Positions 42,329-50,763 of a stretch of DNA of 64,000 nt are shown here, one piece after another. The position numbers and the translations under genes are program-made. Positions within the stretch are counted from its first letter, which is position 1; each line of letters starts with the position of its first letter. Source of the stretch: Autumnicola lenta (GTDB lineage Bacteria > Bacteroidota > Bacteroidia > Flavobacteriales > Flavobacteriaceae). A model generated the notes under the pieces. The model was not told the DNA's origin, made no database searches, and saw only the letters and a list, made by a program, of their open reading frames with translations. Location: NCBI RefSeq assembly GCF_031846515.1, contig NZ_JAVRHO010000009.1:62001-126000 (forward strand), written 5' to 3'.

Positions 42329-43192
42329 ATGAGTACAGAAAAACTTAGAATAGCAATACAAAAGTCCGGGCGACTTAACGAAGATTCCTTAAAAATATTA
42401 AAAGATGCAGGAGTTTCCATAGACAATGGAAAGGAACAGTTAAAAGCTTCAGCACGTAATTTTCCTTTGGAGGTGATGTACCTGCGAAATGGTGATATTC
42501 CGCAGTATTTAAGAGATGGCGTGGTAGATGCAGCCATTATTGGGGAGAATGTGCTTATCGAGAAAGGTAAGGATATTATTCGTGGAGAAAAACTTGGTTT
42601 TTCAAAATGCCGTGTTTCCCTGGCAGTGCCAAAATCTATGAAGTACAAAGGGCTTCAGGATCTTGACGGTAAAAAAATAGCTACTTCTTATCCAAATACG
42701 GTAAACGATTTTCTAAAGGAAAAAGGCATAACTGCAGATCTTCATATCATCAACGGTTCTGTGGAAATCGCACCGAATATAGGTCTTGCCGACGGAATTT
42801 GTGATATCGTTTCCAGCGGAAGTACGCTCTTCAAGAATAATCTGAAAGAAGTGGAAGTAATGCTGAAAAGTGAAGCCGTATTAGCGATCTCTCCGGAAAT
42901 TTCTGAAGAACGAAAAGCTATTCTGGAAAAATTACAGTTTCGTTTTAAGTCTGTGCTGAATGCGCGCACTTCTAAATATATCCTGCTGAATGCTCCAAAT
43001 GAAAATCTGGAAAAAATCATAAAATTGTTACCGGGAATGAGAAGCCCTACAGTCCTTCCTTTAGCTGAAGAAGGTTGGAGTTCTATACATACTGTGATTA
43101 ATGAAGAACGCTTCTGGGAAGTTATTGATGAGCTGAAGAACAATGGGGCAGAAGGTATTTTAGTTGCGCCTATTGAGAAAATGGTGCTTTAA
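42329..43192 (+). CDS. hisG: ATP phosphoribosyltransferase
   Basis: 287 residues, long form with a C-terminal regulatory ACT-like domain. IAIQKSGRLNEDSLKILKDAG start, AIIGENVLIE, and the phosphate-binding SGSTLFKNNLKEVEV. First and feedback-controlled step of histidine synthesis. First structural gene after the attenuator. Confidence 0.96.
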   Translation: MSTEKLRIAIQKSGRLNEDSLKILKDAGVSIDNGKEQLKASARNFPLEVMYLRNGDIPQYLRDGVVDAAIIGENVLIEKGKDIIRGEKLGFSKCRVSLAVPKSMKYKGLQDLDGKKIATSYPNTVNDFLKEKGITADLHIINGSVEIAPNIGLADGICDIVSSGSTLFKNNLKEVEVMLKSEAVLAISPEISEERKAILEKLQFRFKSVLNARTSKYILLNAPNENLEKIIKLLPGMRSPTVLPLAEEGWSSIHTVINEERFWEVIDELKNNGAEGILVAPIEKMVL

Positions 43193-43211
43193 TTTTTTGA
43201 AAGAGGAAACC

Positions 43212-44498
43212 ATGAATAAAATATATAATCCTGCGGCTTCAGAATGGCTGGAACTTTTAAAAAGGCCCACCAGAACCGTAAATGACATTGAAGAAACGGT
43301 AAATAAAATTTTTGCTGAAGTTATTCAGGATGGCGATGCGGCTATAGAAAAGTACACGGAGACTTTTGATGGTTTTAAACCTGAAAATGTACGGGTTACT
43401 TCTATGGAAATTGATGATGCCTGTAACCAGGCTTCGCAGGAATTGAAAGATGCTATACACCTGGCATATGCCAATATCGAAAAATTTCATGCTGCTCAAA
43501 AAACAGAAAAAATTACTGTAGAAACTGTTGAAGGTGTCCAATGCTGGCAGGAAAAACGGCCAATTCAAAAGGTTGGCTTGTACATTCCGGGAGGTACCGC
43601 TCCGTTATTTTCGACAATCCTTATGCTCGCAATCCCGGCGGCAATTGCAGGATGTAAAGAAATTGTGCTTTGCACTCCGCCAAATAAAGAAGGTAGCGTA
43701 AATCCGGCAATTTTGTACACCGCGCACCTGTGCGGAGTGACAAAAATATTTAAGGTTGGGGGAATACAGGCGATTGCGGGAATGACATTCGGGACACAGA
43801 CGATTCCGAAGATTTATAAAATTTTTGGCCCTGGAAATCAGTTTGTGACCGTGGCAAAACAGTTGGCCACAAAACATAATGTAGCCATTGACATGCCGGC
43901 GGGACCTTCCGAGTTGTTGGTAGTGGCAGATGAATCGGCTAATGCTGCTTTTGTAGCTTCAGATTTATTGAGCCAGGCAGAACATGGAGCTGATAGTCAG
44001 GTAATCCTGATTTCCACTTCAGAAAAGTTTATGGATGAAGTAGAAAAAGAAATTGAAAACCAGATAAAGGTGTTGCCGAGAAAGGAAATGGCAGAAAAAG
44101 CTATAGTAAATTCGAAGCTGATATTTGTTGAAGAGAAAGAAACAGCACTCGAAATCATCAATGAATACGGACCTGAACATTTTATTGTCTGCACGACAAA
44201 TGATAATTTCTATGTCGAAAATGTGCAAAATGCGGGCTCGGTTTTTATAGGGAATTACACCCCTGAAAGTGCAGGGGATTATGCTTCGGGTACCAACCAT
44301 ACATTGCCAACAAATGGCTATGCAAAACAGTATAGCGGGGTGAACCTGGATAGTTTTATGAAGAGTATGACTTTTCAGAAAATTTCTGAAGAAGGAATTA
44401 AGAATATTGGACCTGCAATCGAATTAATGGCAGAAGCGGAAGGTTTGCAGGCGCATAAAAATGCTGTGAGTTTGAGGTTAATAGATTTGAATAAATAA
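43212..44498 (+). CDS. hisD: Histidinol dehydrogenase
   Basis: 428 residues from ATG 43212; a longer frame from 43164 would overlap hisG and adds a non-homologous start. VGLYIPGGTAPLFSTILM and GPGNQFVTVAK are signature regions, and AEHGADSQVI has zinc-binding residues. Oxidises histidinol to histidine with two NAD. Followed by a dispersed hairpin repeat (44501-44525) before hisC. Confidence 0.96.
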   Translation: MNKIYNPAASEWLELLKRPTRTVNDIEETVNKIFAEVIQDGDAAIEKYTETFDGFKPENVRVTSMEIDDACNQASQELKDAIHLAYANIEKFHAAQKTEKITVETVEGVQCWQEKRPIQKVGLYIPGGTAPLFSTILMLAIPAAIAGCKEIVLCTPPNKEGSVNPAILYTAHLCGVTKIFKVGGIQAIAGMTFGTQTIPKIYKIFGPGNQFVTVAKQLATKHNVAIDMPAGPSELLVVADESANAAFVASDLLSQAEHGADSQVILISTSEKFMDEVEKEIENQIKVLPRKEMAEKAIVNSKLIFVEEKETALEIINEYGPEHFIVCTTNDNFYVENVQNAGSVFIGNYTPESAGDYASGTNHTLPTNGYAKQYSGVNLDSFMKSMTFQKISEEGIKNIGPAIELMAEAEGLQAHKNAVSLRLIDLNK

Positions 44499-44500
44499 AT

Positions 44501-44525
44501 TGTCACCCTGAGCGAAGTCGAAGGG
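44501..44525. repeat. Dispersed TGTCACCCTGAGCGAAGTCG-type repeat
   Basis: The 25-base sequence opens with TGTCACCCTGAGCGAAGTCG and ends AAGGG, followed by T5. ACCCT and AGGGT can pair. I recognise it as a sequence scattered through many Bacteroidota genomes. It lies between hisD and hisC, where a T run downstream could affect read-through. Confidence 0.7.
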
Positions 44526-44533
44526 TTTTTGTT

Positions 44534-45589
44534 ATGATTAAAAATTTCAACATAAATTCTTTAGTCCGGGAGAATGTAGCGGGGCTAAAACCGTATTCTT
44601 CGGCAAGGGACGAATACCAGAGTACAGGATCTGAAATGGTGTTTCTGGATGCCAATGAGAATCCTTTTCAGACAGATGTGAACCGGTATCCAGATCCGCA
44701 GCAGCGTAATTTGAAGTCGGAATTGGCTAAAATAAAAGGTGTAGATACATCAAATATACTTTTAGGCAATGGAAGTGATGAAGTGCTGGATCTGCTTTTC
44801 AGAGCTTTCTGTGAACCAGCAAAGGATAGTGTGATTACGTTGCCACCTACTTACGGCATGTATAAGGTTTTGGCAAATATCAATAATATCGAAAACAGGG
44901 AAATTCTGCTGACTCCCGATTTTGAACCTGATGTCGCCAAAATTCTGAAAGCAACAGATGAGCAGACAAAAATGATCTTTCTCTGTTCGCCAAATAACCC
45001 CACAGGGAATTCTTTTTCTGAAGAAAATATTACTGAAATCCTTCAGAATTTTAATGGACTCGTTGTGATAGACGAAGCGTATATAGATTTTTCAGCAAAG
45101 GAAAGTTGGCTGCTTCAGCTGAAAAAATATCCGAATCTGGTGATTACTCAAACTTTATCCAAAGCTTATGGAATGGCAGGAATAAGACTTGGGATTTGTT
45201 ATGCTTCCGAAGAGATTATTCAGATTTTAAATAAAATAAAGCCACCTTATAACGTAAATGAACTTACGCAGCAAAGAGCGCTGGAGAGGGTGTTGAATCA
45301 GGATAAAGTAAATTCAGAAGTATCTGATATTCTTGGTGAAAGGCACCGTTTATTTAAAGAATTAGATGAAGTAAAATTTATCCAAAAAACATATAATTCT
45401 GATGCCAATTTTATCCTTCTGAAAGTAGATGATGCAACCCGCAGATATAATGAATTAATTTTAAAAGGGATAGTAATCAGGAATAGAACAACGCAGCCGC
45501 TTTGTGAAAATACACTGAGATTTACGGTAGGCACAAAAGATGAAAACGACAAATTAATCAAGGCTTTAAAGAGCCTTAAGCAACAATAA
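44534..45589 (+). CDS. hisC: Histidinol-phosphate aminotransferase
   Basis: 351 residues, class II aminotransferase fold. ANENPFQTDVNRYPDPQ start, GNGSDEVLDLLFRAF, PLP-binding Asp in VVIDEAYIDF and Lys in TQTLSKAYGMAGIRLG. Converts imidazole acetol phosphate to histidinol phosphate using glutamate. 2 bases before hisB. Confidence 0.96.
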   Translation: MIKNFNINSLVRENVAGLKPYSSARDEYQSTGSEMVFLDANENPFQTDVNRYPDPQQRNLKSELAKIKGVDTSNILLGNGSDEVLDLLFRAFCEPAKDSVITLPPTYGMYKVLANINNIENREILLTPDFEPDVAKILKATDEQTKMIFLCSPNNPTGNSFSEENITEILQNFNGLVVIDEAYIDFSAKESWLLQLKKYPNLVITQTLSKAYGMAGIRLGICYASEEIIQILNKIKPPYNVNELTQQRALERVLNQDKVNSEVSDILGERHRLFKELDEVKFIQKTYNSDANFILLKVDDATRRYNELILKGIVIRNRTTQPLCENTLRFTVGTKDENDKLIKALKSLKQQ

Positions 45590-45591
45590 AA

Positions 45592-46731
45592 ATGAAAAAG
45601 GTTTTGTTTATAGATCGTGACGGTACTTTAATTCACGAACCTGAAGATTACCAGATCGACAGTCTGGATAAGCTCGAATTTTATCCGGAGTCACTTTACT
45701 ACCTTACCAAAATAGCTAAGGAACTGGATTATGAAATGGTGATGGTAACCAATCAGGATGGATTAGGAACAGATTCTTTTCCGGAGAGTGATTTCTGGCC
45801 CATTCAGAATTTTATCACTAAAACTTTAGCCAACGAAGGTATCAAATTTACCGATGCTCTTATTGACCGGACTTTTGCTAAGGATAATGCACATACACGA
45901 AAACCAAATACGGGATTGCTTAAGGAAAAATATCTGAATAATTTGGAATATGACCTCAAGAATTCCTTTATGATTGGCGACAGATTAACCGATATGGAAT
46001 TTGCCCACAATTTTGAAGGTAAAGGTATATTTATTAATACGCATGAAGAGTTGGGTGCAGAGGAGCTAAAAAATGAAAAGAAGATCCTGGATAAATGCAT
46101 AGCGCTTAAGACAGATAGTTGGAAAGAAATCTACGAATTTCTAAAGCTGAACGACCGTACGGCAGAGATTAGCCGTAAAACAAATGAGACCAATATTTTT
46201 ATAAAACTTAACCTGGACGGCACCGGAAAATCCCAAATATCGACCGGAATTGCCTTTTTTGACCATATGCTGGATCAAATAGCGCGACATGGACAAATGG
46301 ACCTTGTGGTAAAAGTTGAAGGAGATCTGGAAGTAGATGAGCATCACACCATTGAAGACACGGCGATAGCACTTGGAGAAGTCTATAGTAAAGCATTGGG
46401 AAATAAACTGGGGATAGAACGTTATGGCTTCTGTTTACCAATGGATGACTGCCTGGCACAGGTGGCGATTGACTTTGGCGGAAGGAACTGGCTGGTATGG
46501 GAAGCTGAATTTAATCGTGAAATGGTAGGTAAAATGCCTACAGAAATGTTTTATCATTTTTTCAAATCTTTTACTGATGGAGCAAAAGCAAACCTGAATG
46601 TAAAGGCTGAAGGTAATAACGAGCATCATAAAATAGAAGCGATATTTAAAGCTTTTGCCAAAGCCATTAAAATGGCAGTAAAGCGTGATGCTGAGAAAAT
46701 GATTTTACCATCGACAAAAGGAATGTTATAA
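45592..46731 (+). CDS. hisB: Bifunctional histidinol-phosphatase/imidazoleglycerol-phosphate dehydratase
   Basis: 379 residues with two domains. N-terminal HAD phosphatase (1-165) with DRDGTL (Asp8, Asp10), and MVTNQDGLGTD. C-terminal IGP dehydratase (about 190-379) with FFDHMLDQIARHG, DEHHTIEDTAI and NNEHHKIEAIFKAFAKA, whose His and Glu bind Mn. Fused form as in enterobacteria and flavobacteria. Confidence 0.96.
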   Translation: MKKVLFIDRDGTLIHEPEDYQIDSLDKLEFYPESLYYLTKIAKELDYEMVMVTNQDGLGTDSFPESDFWPIQNFITKTLANEGIKFTDALIDRTFAKDNAHTRKPNTGLLKEKYLNNLEYDLKNSFMIGDRLTDMEFAHNFEGKGIFINTHEELGAEELKNEKKILDKCIALKTDSWKEIYEFLKLNDRTAEISRKTNETNIFIKLNLDGTGKSQISTGIAFFDHMLDQIARHGQMDLVVKVEGDLEVDEHHTIEDTAIALGEVYSKALGNKLGIERYGFCLPMDDCLAQVAIDFGGRNWLVWEAEFNREMVGKMPTEMFYHFFKSFTDGAKANLNVKAEGNNEHHKIEAIFKAFAKAIKMAVKRDAEKMILPSTKGML

Positions 46732-46771
46732 CCAAGGTTCTAAATCGGCCATTTTCAGTAATTTTTATATT

Positions 46772-47410
46772 ATGAGTGATAACAAATTAAAAAATGAACT
46801 TGAAGCACCCCCTTTGGGGGCTGGGGGGATAACTATTATAGATTACGGCGCGGGAAATATCCAGAGCATCAAGTTTGCTGTACAAAGACTTGGTTTTGAA
46901 GCGGTTCTTACCAGTGACGCAGAAGAAATACGTGCTGCCGATAAAGTAATTTTTCCGGGTGTGGGGGAAGCCAGCAGTGCCATGAAGATGCTGAAATCTA
47001 CCGGACTTGAAAAAGTAATTCCGACTCTAAAACAGCCAGTGCTGGGAATTTGCCTGGGAATGCAGCTTATGTGCGATTACTGTGAGGAAGGGGATACCAC
47101 CGGACTCGGAATTTTTGATGCGCAAGTAGTGAAATTTAATAACAAACTAAAGGTGCCGCAAATAGGATGGAATCATATTTTTGATCTTAAGTCAGAACTT
47201 TTTGAAGGAATAAACGAAAAAGAATATGTGTACCTCGTACATAGCTTTTATATTCCCGAATGTGAGGAAACTATAGCTTCTACTGAATACGGAGTGGAAT
47301 ACACCTCTGCCATTAAGAAAAATAACTTTTACGGAGTCCAGTTTCACCCGGAAAAAAGCAGCAATGCCGGGGAAAAGATTCTTCAGAATTTTCTGAAAAT
47401 AGAAGGGTAA
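46772..47410 (+). CDS. hisH: Imidazole glycerol phosphate synthase glutaminase subunit
   Basis: 212 residues, class I glutamine amidotransferase. Nucleophile Cys94 in LGICLGMQLM, catalytic His and Glu in GVQFHPEKSS. Supplies ammonia to HisF. An extra N-terminal stretch of about 18 residues (MSDNKLKNELEAPPLGAGG) precedes the usual ITIIDYGAGNIQS start; its codons include CCCCCTTTGGGGG, like the dispersed repeat at 50570, suggesting a repeat captured in frame. Confidence 0.95.
   Translation: MSDNKLKNELEAPPLGAGGITIIDYGAGNIQSIKFAVQRLGFEAVLTSDAEEIRAADKVIFPGVGEASSAMKMLKSTGLEKVIPTLKQPVLGICLGMQLMCDYCEEGDTTGLGIFDAQVVKFNNKLKVPQIGWNHIFDLKSELFEGINEKEYVYLVHSFYIPECEETIASTEYGVEYTSAIKKNNFYGVQFHPEKSSNAGEKILQNFLKIEG
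46806..46828. repeat. G/C-rich hairpin repeat inside the hisH reading frame
   Basis: CCCCC (46808-46812), TTT, GGGGG (46816-46820), CTGGGGGG. Encodes APPLGAGG. Similar in kind to the CCCCTCCTT/AAGGAGGGG repeat at 50575-50597. Confidence 0.6.
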
Positions 47411-47580
47411 TTAGAAATACGAAATTGGAGGTCGGATCAGAGTGAAAAGTGGAAAGAGGAAAGTTCAAATCAGGAATCAAAATTTTCAGATCTTGATAAA
47501 GAATAAAAATAGAGAATAAAGAATTATCTAACAGCGGAGCGGTCTAATATCTGGCAGCGAAGCGGTCTAACATCTAAAGA
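47411..47580. repeat. Heptad arrays and a tandem 23-bp repeat between hisH and hisA
   Basis: Directly after the hisH stop, 7-base units begin (TTAGAAA TACGAAA TTGGAGG TCGGATC) and run past 47480. Near the other end two 23-base units, 47532-47554 and 47555-47577, start CAGCGGAGCGG and CAGCGAAGCGG and contain GTCTAAT ATCTGG and GTCTAAC ATCTAA. The second stops 3 bases before the hisA ATG. Confidence 0.75.
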
Positions 47581-48324
47581 ATGAGAATCATTCCAGCCAT
47601 AGACATCATTGAAGGAAAGTGTGTAAGGCTCTCTAAAGGAGACTACAGCACGAAGAAAATATATAACGAGCATCCTCTTGAGGTGGCGAAGAAATTTGAA
47701 GCGCACGGGATTAAGTACCTGCATTTGGTAGATCTTGATGGTGCAAAATCAAAGCATATAGTGAACCATAAAATTTTGGAGGAAATTGCTTCCAAAACAA
47801 ATTTAAAAGTAGATTTTGGCGGCGGATTAAAGTCAGATAAAGATTTGGAAATTGCTTTTGAATGTGGTGCAAATCAGGTTACGGGAGGAAGTATAGCGGT
47901 CAAAGATCCGGAGGTATTTAAGTCATGGTTACAAAAGTTTGGTTCTGAAAAGATTATTTTGGGAGCAGATGCCAATGAGGAAAAGGTGGCAATTAGCGGC
48001 TGGCAGGAAGAATCGGAGAAAGAGCTTATTCCGTTTATAAAGGAATATCAGCAGGAGGGAGTGAAGTACATCATTTGTACCGATATTTCCAAAGACGGAA
48101 TGCTGGAAGGTCCGTCTTTTGAATTGTACCAGAGGATACTGGAGGAAACTTCGGAAACTGGCAACAAATTGAATCTAATCGCTTCCGGCGGAATTTCAAC
48201 GTTTGCTGAGCTTCCGCGTTTAGCTGAAATCGGCTGTGAAGGAACAATTATAGGAAAAGCGATTTACGAAGGAAGAATTAGCCTGAAGCAGCTGGAAGAG
48301 TTTATTCTGAATCAACTATATTGA
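47581..48324 (+). CDS. hisA: Phosphoribosylformimino-5-aminoimidazole carboxamide ribotide isomerase
   Basis: 247 residues, TIM barrel. IPAIDIIEGKCVRLSKGDY start, VDFGGGLKSDKDLEIAF, TDISKDGMLEGPSFELY and LIASGGISTFAEL bind the two phosphates. Fourth step of histidine synthesis. Its ATG abuts a heptad repeat; hisF should follow but higBA is inserted. Confidence 0.96.
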   Translation: MRIIPAIDIIEGKCVRLSKGDYSTKKIYNEHPLEVAKKFEAHGIKYLHLVDLDGAKSKHIVNHKILEEIASKTNLKVDFGGGLKSDKDLEIAFECGANQVTGGSIAVKDPEVFKSWLQKFGSEKIILGADANEEKVAISGWQEESEKELIPFIKEYQQEGVKYIICTDISKDGMLEGPSFELYQRILEETSETGNKLNLIASGGISTFAELPRLAEIGCEGTIIGKAIYEGRISLKQLEEFILNQLY

Positions 48325-48484
48325 TTTGAAAATTTGTAGATGTGGTAATTCGAAAATATGCTAATTGGGTATTAATTAAATAGCTAAAAAGTAGAATATA
48401 CTGGATGATTTATTTAATTGTGCAAGGTTCTCTAAAAATAGTGTATAGCAAAATTATATCTTATTTTACAATCTAATTTTTACT

Positions 48485-48504
48485 TATCTTTGGCGTTAGT
48501 AACG
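48485..48504 (+). promoter_or_regulatory. Promoter and operator-like palindrome of higBA
   Basis: TATCTTTG (48485-48492) matches TAnnTTTG. Directly after it, CGTTAGTAACG (48494-48504) is an 11-base palindrome at the expected transcription start, a plausible site for HigA autorepression. This gives the toxin-antitoxin pair its own promoter inside the his operon. Confidence 0.55.
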
Positions 48505-48520
48505 TGAAACAAAATTATTT

Positions 48521-48802
48521 GTGATAAAATCATTTGCAGACAAAGAAGTTGACAAAATTTGGAACGGAACCCAATCAAGAAAACTTCCTGCTAATATCCA
48601 GAACGTTGCTAGAAGAAAACTAAGGATGATAAATAATGCTCAAAATATAAATGACTTAAGAACTCCACCAGCTAATCATTTGGAAAAGTTAAGTGGAAAT
48701 TTAGAAGGTTTTTATAGCATTAGGATCAATAAACAATGGAGAATTATGTTTCAATGGGAAAACGATAATGCGTTTGAAGTTCAAGTTGTTGATTACCATT
48801 AA
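48521..48802 (+). CDS. higB: HigB-type mRNA interferase toxin
   Basis: 93 residues, GTG start at 48521, RelE/HigB fold. KSFADKEVDKIWNGTQSRKLP opens it as in HigB; FYSIRINKQWRIMFQWEND and VQVVDYH are the conserved core and C-terminus. Cleaves mRNA at the ribosome. No disruption seen, so probably active. Toxin precedes antitoxin, the higBA order. Confidence 0.9.
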   Translation: MIKSFADKEVDKIWNGTQSRKLPANIQNVARRKLRMINNAQNINDLRTPPANHLEKLSGNLEGFYSIRINKQWRIMFQWENDNAFEVQVVDYH

Positions 48803-48813
48803 ACCCAAAAAAG

Positions 48814-49113
48814 ATGAAAAAGTTAGACAACATACATCCCGGTGAAATTTTAAAGGAAGAATTTCTGGACCCAATGGAAATTACTGCATACAGACTTTCC
48901 AAAGAAACTTTTATTCCTCAAACAAGAATAAGCGAAATAATAAAAAAGAAGAGAAGAATAACAGCAGACACAGCATTACGATTTTCTAAATTTTTCGGAA
49001 CAACTGCTAAATTCTGGTTAGGATTACAAGATGATTACGATTTGGAAGAAGAAAATACCTTAAAGGAGAAAGAATTCAATAGTATTAAACCCTTAGAAAA
49101 TAACGCAGCATAG
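48814..49113 (+). CDS. higA: HigA-type antitoxin
   Basis: 99 residues, XRE helix-turn-helix. NIHPGEILKEEFLDPMEITAYRLSK is typical of HigA; ISEIIKKKRRITADTALRFSKFFGT is the recognition region. Neutralises HigB and represses its own promoter. 11 bases after higB, 30 before hisF. Confidence 0.92.
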   Translation: MKKLDNIHPGEILKEEFLDPMEITAYRLSKETFIPQTRISEIIKKKRRITADTALRFSKFFGTTAKFWLGLQDDYDLEEENTLKEKEFNSIKPLENNAA

Positions 49114-49143
49114 CAGAACATAACCCATTAAAACTAAGAAATT

Positions 49144-49899
49144 TTGCTAACAAAAAGAATAATACCCTGTCTGGATATAAAGAACGGACGTACTGTAAAA
49201 GGCGTCAATTTCGTGGATTTGCGTGATGCGGGAGATCCGGTGGAACTGGCAGCTATTTATGCTGAATCTGGCGCAGATGAATTGGTTTTCCTGGATATTT
49301 CGGCTACAGAAGAGCGTCGTAAAACTTTGGCAAATCTGGTCCTGCGCGTTGCTGAAAAGGTAAACATTCCGTTTACTGTTGGCGGCGGAATATCTTCAGT
49401 AGAAGATGTGGATGTTTTGCTTCAGAATGGGGCCGATAAGGTTTCGGTGAATTCTTCCGCAGTAAAGAATCCGGGGCTTATAAATGAGCTGGCAAGAAAA
49501 TTTGGGAGTCAGTGTATTACTGTCGCTATAGATGCCAAGCAGGTGCATGGGAAGTGGCTTGTTCATCTCGTGGGAGGAAAGGTGCCGACAGAGCTGGATC
49601 TTTTTGAATGGGCAAAGGAAGTTGAGGAACGCGGAGCCGGAGAAATCCTGTTTACATCCATGAATAACGACGGTACAAAAGGCGGCTTTGCGAATATTGC
49701 ACTGGCAAAATTATCTTCAGAATTAAATATTCCTATAATTGCTTCAGGTGGAGCGGGGAGTATGCAGCATTTTACCGATACTTTTAAGGAAGGAAAAGCT
49801 GATGCGGCACTTGCTGCAAGCGTTTTTCATTTTAAGGAAATTGAAATAAAAGATTTAAAAGAAGAATTGCGAAAGAACGGAATTGCAGTTCGACTGTAG
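49144..49899 (+). CDS. hisF: Imidazole glycerol phosphate synthase cyclase subunit
   Basis: 251 residues, TIM barrel. Starts with TTG (49144): LTKRIIPCLDIKNGRTVKG is the normal HisF N-terminus, so the family Met codon has become TTG. Catalytic Asp in CLDIKNG and TSMNNDGTKGGF. Joins HisH to make IGP and AICAR. Separated from hisA by the higBA insertion. Confidence 0.95.
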   Translation: MLTKRIIPCLDIKNGRTVKGVNFVDLRDAGDPVELAAIYAESGADELVFLDISATEERRKTLANLVLRVAEKVNIPFTVGGGISSVEDVDVLLQNGADKVSVNSSAVKNPGLINELARKFGSQCITVAIDAKQVHGKWLVHLVGGKVPTELDLFEWAKEVEERGAGEILFTSMNNDGTKGGFANIALAKLSSELNIPIIASGGAGSMQHFTDTFKEGKADAALAASVFHFKEIEIKDLKEELRKNGIAVRL

Positions 49900-49936
49900 A
49901 TAAAAAATCAAAGTTTAAGATTTACAAAATTATAAG

Positions 49937-50554
49937 ATGAACATAGACTTTAATAAAAACGGGGACGGACTCGTTCCAGCCATTATTCAGGATGCTTCAA
50001 CAAAAAATGTGCTGATGCTTGGCTACATGAACGAAGAAGCTTTCCTGAAGACCAGCGAGACCAAAAAAGTAACATTTTTCAGCAGGACCAAAAACAGGCT
50101 ATGGACAAAAGGCGAGGAAAGTGGCAATTTTCTTCATCTTGTTGATATCAAAAACGATTGTGACAATGATACGCTGTTAATTAGTGTAAATCCTGAAGGT
50201 CCTACCTGCCATAAAGGAACAGACACTTGCTGGGCCGAAGAAAATGAGCCTAATTTTGGTTTTATTTCTCAATTGGAAGGAATTATAGCGAAACGCAAAA
50301 GAATGAGTGAGGTGGAGCCGGAATTACGAGAGGATAAATCCAGTTATGTGGTTTCTCTTTTTGATGAAGGTATCAACAAAATTGCCCAAAAGGTAGGGGA
50401 AGAGGCTGTGGAAACAGTTATTGAAGCAAAAGATGATAACGAAGAATTATTCCTGAACGAAAGTGCAGATCTGCTTTTCCATTACCTGATTTTACTGAAG
50501 GCAAAAGGATATTCCTTAAAAAACGTGGTGAAAGTCCTGGAAGGAAGGCATTGA
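49937..50554 (+). CDS. hisI: Bifunctional phosphoribosyl-AMP cyclohydrolase/phosphoribosyl-ATP pyrophosphatase
   Basis: 205 residues. Cyclohydrolase domain (1-about 105) with MLGYMNEEAF, FFSRTKNRLWTKGEESGN, and metal-binding CDNDTLL and CHKGTDTCW. Pyrophosphohydrolase domain (about 110-205) with KVGEEAVETVIEAK, acidic Mg ligands. Second and third steps of histidine synthesis. Last gene of the operon. Confidence 0.95.
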   Translation: MNIDFNKNGDGLVPAIIQDASTKNVLMLGYMNEEAFLKTSETKKVTFFSRTKNRLWTKGEESGNFLHLVDIKNDCDNDTLLISVNPEGPTCHKGTDTCWAEENEPNFGFISQLEGIIAKRKRMSEVEPELREDKSSYVVSLFDEGINKIAQKVGEEAVETVIEAKDDNEELFLNESADLLFHYLILLKAKGYSLKNVVKVLEGRH

Positions 50555-50705
50555 ACCACCCCGGCCTTCGGCCACCCCTCCTTAAAAAAAGGAGGGGAGC
50601 AGTAAGTACTGTGAACGAAGTGTAGCCTTAGAAATGGCAATTATCGACCTTTGTTTCTACGAAGTACTAACTTGCGACTCGAACAACGAATTCTAAATCG
50701 CAAAC
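50555..50705. repeat. Hairpin repeat, AATGGCAATT copy and heptad array after hisI
   Basis: GGCCTTCGGCC, then CCCCTCCTT (50575-50583) and AAGGAGGGG (50589-50597) form hairpins. AATGGCAATTATCGACCT follows near 50633. Seven-base units (CTACGAA GTACTAA CTTGCGA CTCGAAC AACGAAT) run 50657-50705. No gene. Confidence 0.75.
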
Positions 50706-50746
50706 AAAAAATCCCGAAAAACTGAAATAGTTCCTCGGGATTTTTT
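50706..50746. terminator. Bidirectional terminator
   Basis: AAAAAATCCCGA (50706-50717) pairs with TCGGGATTTTTT (50735-50746). Ends lpdA on the minus strand and could stop the his operon on the plus strand. Confidence 0.9.
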
Positions 50747-50763
50747 AAAATTTCGTCTATGGT

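Noticed and set aside
43164..43211. Upstream extension of hisD (16 extra codons)
   Set aside because: It overlaps the end of hisG and lacks any HisD similarity; ATG 43212 gives a normal N-terminus.
48326..49143. GAAAATTTG/GAAATTTTG as target-site duplications of the higBA insertion
   Set aside because: They are not identical and such AT-rich words are common; noted only as a weak hint.
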